NCBI GenBank assembly: GCA_030428835.1
Contig: JAUIEP010000007.1
Coordinates: 1-64,000 of the forward strand
Reading direction: 5' to 3'
Length of the DNA: 64,000 bases
From: Gammaproteobacteria bacterium
Lineage (GTDB): Bacteria > Pseudomonadota > Gammaproteobacteria > Pseudomonadales > Halieaceae
Shown piece by piece: positions 61,119-64,000 of the stretch. How positions within the stretch are numbered: the first letter of the stretch is position 1; the number at the start of each line of letters is the position of its first letter. The notes under the pieces are model-generated. The model ran no database searches. It was not told where the DNA came from and was given only the letters and a program-made list of their open reading frames with translations. Position numbers and translations under genes: made by a program.

Positions 61119-62768
61119 ATGCCAGAGCTTGCATTCTCACCCTCCGGCGCCAGCCCGGTAGTGATCGTCGGTTGCGGTCCGACCGGCATGACGGCGGCGC
61201 TCGCCCTGAGCCGGCTCGGCGTGCCCTCCCTGGTGCTGGAACGACGCGACGCGATTTCGGAGTCGCCGCGCGCGCACGCGCTGAACTGCCGCACGCTGGA
61301 AATCCTCGCCCAGCTCGGCGTGGACATCGCCGCGCTGCGTGCCCGCGCCACCCCGGACGCCCAGAGTGGCTGGGTGCGGTGGAAAGATACGCTCGCCGGC
61401 GGCGAGTTCGGCGCCCTGCCCTACGAGCGCATTCCCACGCCCGAGACCGTGCCGTCGCCCTATCCGTTGTTCAACATCGCGCAGCCGGACGCCGAGCAGG
61501 TGCTGTTCGAGTGCGTGCAGGCAGACCCCAATATCACCGTGAGGCACGGTTGGGAGTGGCAGTCCTGTGCGCAGCACGCCGATCGCGTGACCTCGCGGGT
61601 GCTGGACGCCGACGGTAACCCGGTCACCATCGAAAGCCCGTTTCTCATTGCCGCCGACGGCGCCAACAGCCCCGTGCGGCTGGGCGAGGGCATCGGCATG
61701 GAGGGCCCCGGTGTCATCCAGCGCTTCAAGACCGTCCACTTCCACGCCGACCTGAGCCACATCGTGAGTGACGAGCCCGCGATCCTGTACTGGATACTGA
61801 AGCAGGACTGCGCGGGGACTCTCATCGCCTATAACATTCGCGACAACTGGGTGTTCATGTACCCGCGCGATGTCGCAGACGCGGCCGCGGATGACGTTGC
61901 CGACGAGGTGTGCGTCGCGGCCGCCCTGGCTGCGATCGGTGCCCCGGGTACCGGGATCGACGTCCTCAGCGTGCGCGAGTGGGAGATGACTTCCGAGGTC
62001 GCCGAGTCTTATCGCAGCGGCCGCGTGTTCCTCGCGGGGGACGCGGCGCACCGTTACCCGCCGAGCGGCGGCCTCGGCCTCAACACGGGTGTGGGCGATG
62101 CGCACAATCTCGCGTGGAAGCTCGCGGGCGTCCTGCAGGGCTGGGCGCCGGCGGCGATTCTCGACACCTACGGCAGTGAGCGTCGGCCGGTTGCCAGCCA
62201 CAACGCCGAGTTCAGCCTGGAGAACGCGATGAAGATGCTGGATGTGTTCCATCACGCCGGCGTGTTCGCCGAGCCCGGCACCCAACCCGACATCGAGAGC
62301 CTGCGCGCCGACGCCGCGCGCTGGGATGCGTTGCAGGCGAGTATCGAGGAGCAGCGCGTGCATTTCGACGGCCTGGCGCTGCACCTCGGTGCGCACTACG
62401 GGCGCGAGGGCGCGCCGGACCTCGATACACAGGTCTTCCAGCAGTCCGAGGTGGGCGCGCGACTGCCGCACGTGTGGCTGGACAGGTCGGGCGAGCGGGT
62501 GTCCAGCCTGTCGCTGCTGGCGCCCGGGGAGTTCACGCTGCTGCTGGGCCCGGGGGTCGACGCGGGTGCAGTTGCCATCGACCTGCCGCTGCGCGTGCTG
62601 TCGTGCCCCGGTGATTTCTCCGGCGATGAAGCCGCGCTTGCGGAACTGGGTATCGCCTCCGGTGCCGTGCTCGTGCGACCGGACGGCCACATCGCAAGCC
62701 TGTTTGCCAGCGCCGCGGGCCTGGACGGTCTCGTCGCCCGGGTGGTGCAGACCGGGCTCGCCGCGTAA
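61119..62768 (+). CDS. FAD-dependent monooxygenase (aromatic hydroxylase type)
   Basis: A 549-residue group A flavin monooxygenase. GCGPTG (18-23) binds FAD, AADGANSPVR is the DG motif, and GDAAHRYPPSGGLGLNTGV is the FAD signature. It is related to, but not a close copy of, the hydroxylase at 37281. The ATG at 61119 has GAAGGAGA eight bases upstream; a GTG at 61092 lacks one. Phenols, rings of polyketide type or steroid intermediates are typical substrates. The SDR gene follows after 38 bases. Confidence 0.9.
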   Translation: MPELAFSPSGASPVVIVGCGPTGMTAALALSRLGVPSLVLERRDAISESPRAHALNCRTLEILAQLGVDIAALRARATPDAQSGWVRWKDTLAGGEFGALPYERIPTPETVPSPYPLFNIAQPDAEQVLFECVQADPNITVRHGWEWQSCAQHADRVTSRVLDADGNPVTIESPFLIAADGANSPVRLGEGIGMEGPGVIQRFKTVHFHADLSHIVSDEPAILYWILKQDCAGTLIAYNIRDNWVFMYPRDVADAAADDVADEVCVAAALAAIGAPGTGIDVLSVREWEMTSEVAESYRSGRVFLAGDAAHRYPPSGGLGLNTGVGDAHNLAWKLAGVLQGWAPAAILDTYGSERRPVASHNAEFSLENAMKMLDVFHHAGVFAEPGTQPDIESLRADAARWDALQASIEEQRVHFDGLALHLGAHYGREGAPDLDTQVFQQSEVGARLPHVWLDRSGERVSSLSLLAPGEFTLLLGPGVDAGAVAIDLPLRVLSCPGDFSGDEAALAELGIASGAVLVRPDGHIASLFASAAGLDGLVARVVQTGLAA

Positions 62769-62806
62769 TCCCTTCACGGACAAACCGATCGTACAAGGAC
62801 AAGAAC

Positions 62807-63583
62807 ATGGATCTTCAAATCGCCGGCAAGACCGCCATCGTTTGCGCTTCCAGCCGCGGCCTGGGTCGGGCCTGCGCCAAGTCGCTGGCCGCCGAGGGCG
62901 TGCACGTGTTCATCAACGGCCGGACGCAGGAGTCGCTCGATGACTGTGCCGCCGAGCTGCGCGCCGCCGGTGGCGAGGTGACGCCGGTGCTGGCCGATGT
63001 CTCGACCGCGGCCGGCAGGCAGGCCCTGCTGGACGCCTGCCCGGCGCCCGACATCCTCGTCAACAACAACGGCGGTCCCACGCCTGTCGGCTTCGCGGAC
63101 AGCAAGCCCGAGGACTGGAACGCCGCGATCGAGGCCAACATGATGGCCCCCATCGCCCTGATACATGCGGTCCTGCCGGGCATGCGCGAGCGCGGCTTCG
63201 GCCGCATCGTCAATATCACGTCCGCGATGGTGAAGACCCCGACGCCGGTCATGTGCATTTCCAGCGCCACGCGCACTGCGGTAACCGCGCTCGCGAAGGC
63301 CGTCTCGAAGGAGGTGGTCGCGGACAACGTCACCATCAACAACATGCTGCCGGAGATGTTCGACACGGGCCGGCAGAAGGACAACGCGGAGCTGATCTCG
63401 TCGCTGGCCGGTATCAGCTTCGAGGAGGCGCGCGCGCGGCTCGTGTCGCGCATTGCCGCGGGGCGCTTCGGCCGGCCGCAGGAGTTCGGCGATATGTGCG
63501 CCTACCTGTGCAGCGCGCAGGCGAGTTATATCTCCGGCCAGAATATCCAGCTCGACGGCGGCTCCTACGATGGGCTCATCTAG
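62807..63583 (+). CDS. Divergent SDR lacking the catalytic Tyr-Lys
   Basis: A 258-residue SDR fold protein. The cofactor motif is CASSRGLG (13-20) and NNNGGPTP (86-93) marks a divergent clade; Ser139 is present. In the YxxxK position the sequence reads SSATR (Ser152, Arg156), so neither Tyr nor Lys is there. Similar substitutions occur in a known subgroup of 'FabG-like' SDRs whose chemistry is unsettled. Its stop overlaps the start of the sulfatase gene by 14 bases, so the two are probably co-translated. Confidence 0.85.
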   Translation: MDLQIAGKTAIVCASSRGLGRACAKSLAAEGVHVFINGRTQESLDDCAAELRAAGGEVTPVLADVSTAAGRQALLDACPAPDILVNNNGGPTPVGFADSKPEDWNAAIEANMMAPIALIHAVLPGMRERGFGRIVNITSAMVKTPTPVMCISSATRTAVTALAKAVSKEVVADNVTINNMLPEMFDTGRQKDNAELISSLAGISFEEARARLVSRIAAGRFGRPQEFGDMCAYLCSAQASYISGQNIQLDGGSYDGLI

Positions 63584-64000
63584 CGCTTTGCGCGGCCTGC
63601 TGTGCCTGGCCGCGCTCGCGTGTGTACTCCTCGCGCGCCCCGTCCTCGCGGACACCGCGCCGCCCAACGTGGTGATCATCGTCGCGGACGACCTGGGCTG
63701 GAACGACGTCGGCTTCAACGGCAGCGACATCCGCACGCCCACGCTCGACGCCATGGCCGCGCGGGGCGTGCGCCTGTCGCGTTTCTACGTGCAGTCCAGC
63801 TGCAGTCCCACGCGCAGTGAGCTGATGAGCGGCCACTCCGCGTTGGCGCTCGGCATCACGCGACCGTTCTCCAAGCTGCAGCCGGCCGGACTGCCCCTGT
63901 CGGTGCGCCTGCTGCCCGAGTACTTCCGCGACGCCGGCTACCAGACCTTCATGGTGGGCAAGTGGCACCTGGGCTTCCGCCAGGCCGCGTACCTGCCGAA
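63570..64000 (+). CDS. Arylsulfatase, 5' part (cut by window end)
   Basis: The ATG at 63570 overlaps the SDR stop by 14 bases and the frame is open to the window end, giving 143 residues and a partial codon. A signal peptide (about 1-28, ending VLA) precedes the sulfatase core: D40-D41 at the metal site, the formylglycine motif C78-S-P-T-R, and GKWHLG near the end. It resembles arylsulfatase B-type enzymes more than the sulfatase at 50912. The rest lies outside the window. Confidence 0.9.
   Translation, partial: MGSSSALRGLLCLAALACVLLARPVLADTAPPNVVIIVADDLGWNDVGFNGSDIRTPTLDAMAARGVRLSRFYVQSSCSPTRSELMSGHSALALGITRPFSKLQPAGLPLSVRLLPEYFRDAGYQTFMVGKWHLGFRQAAYLP

Overview
This is a 64 kb stretch of a GC-rich Gram-negative chromosome. 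Lipoproteins, outer-membrane barrels, a TonB receptor and a PrsT-type PEP-CTERM lipoprotein support the Gram-negative call. The gene mix (Baeyer-Villiger monooxygenases, many SDRs, wax ester synthase, Rieske and extradiol dioxygenases, sulfatases) suggests a marine gammaproteobacterium close to the Halieaceae/Cellvibrionales. That placement is inference. No rRNA, tRNA, CRISPR array, integrase or transposase was seen.

Layout. 1-426: non-coding, with a REP-like hairpin and a degenerate tandem array. 427-4676: a cytochrome P450 and a PrsT-like TPR lipoprotein. 4692-10179: a TetR-controlled ketone module with two SDRs diverging from TetR, a Baeyer-Villiger monooxygenase (BVMO) and an alpha/beta hydrolase. 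10280-15347: a small outer-membrane protein, a Tet-type MFS transporter, a REPIN-like doublet, a Yip1-like membrane protein, a frameshifted SDR and a phytanoyl-CoA dioxygenase-like protein. 15571-22299: secreted or envelope proteins, including a 1520-residue protein that appears to join a kinase-like domain to a subtilisin protease, and a Cys-rich M23-type protein. 22338-35288: a lipid and envelope region with a CFA synthase-like methyltransferase and a wax ester synthase, a YfhO-like protein and a B12 radical SAM enzyme transcribed leftward, facing a rightward set of glycosyltransferase, two methyltransferases and a large second B12 radical SAM enzyme.

35982-42891: a second catabolic module with GST, TetR, TfdB/MhpA-like flavin monooxygenase, VOC protein and membrane fatty-acid-hydroxylase-like protein on the minus strand, and a 4-hydroxyacetophenone-monooxygenase-like BVMO on the plus strand. 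Two strong promoters here share a TTGACA-containing element, and one adjoins a 38-bp near-perfect palindrome. 42962-50642: TonB receptor, BphC-type extradiol dioxygenase, SDR, meta-cleavage hydrolase, HsaA-like monooxygenase and a LysR regulator. Together these resemble the ring-opening part of steroid or biphenyl catabolism. 50912-54605: a sulfatase plus a DUF3604 lipoprotein. 54743-64000: acetoacetate-decarboxylase-like protein, amidohydrolase, KshA-like Rieske oxygenase, SDRs, an FAH-family hydrolase with TetR, a flavin monooxygenase and a second sulfatase cut by the window end.

Taken together, the window reads as several regulated modules for oxidising and opening cyclic or aromatic compounds, possibly steroid-like and sulfated, set around a lipid-modification region. 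Substrates are not proven by sequence. The least explained items are the kinase-subtilase chimera, the double B12-radical-SAM lipid/glycan locus, the operator architecture at 39059-40832 and the 13-bp tandem repeat upstream of an SDR at 57876.
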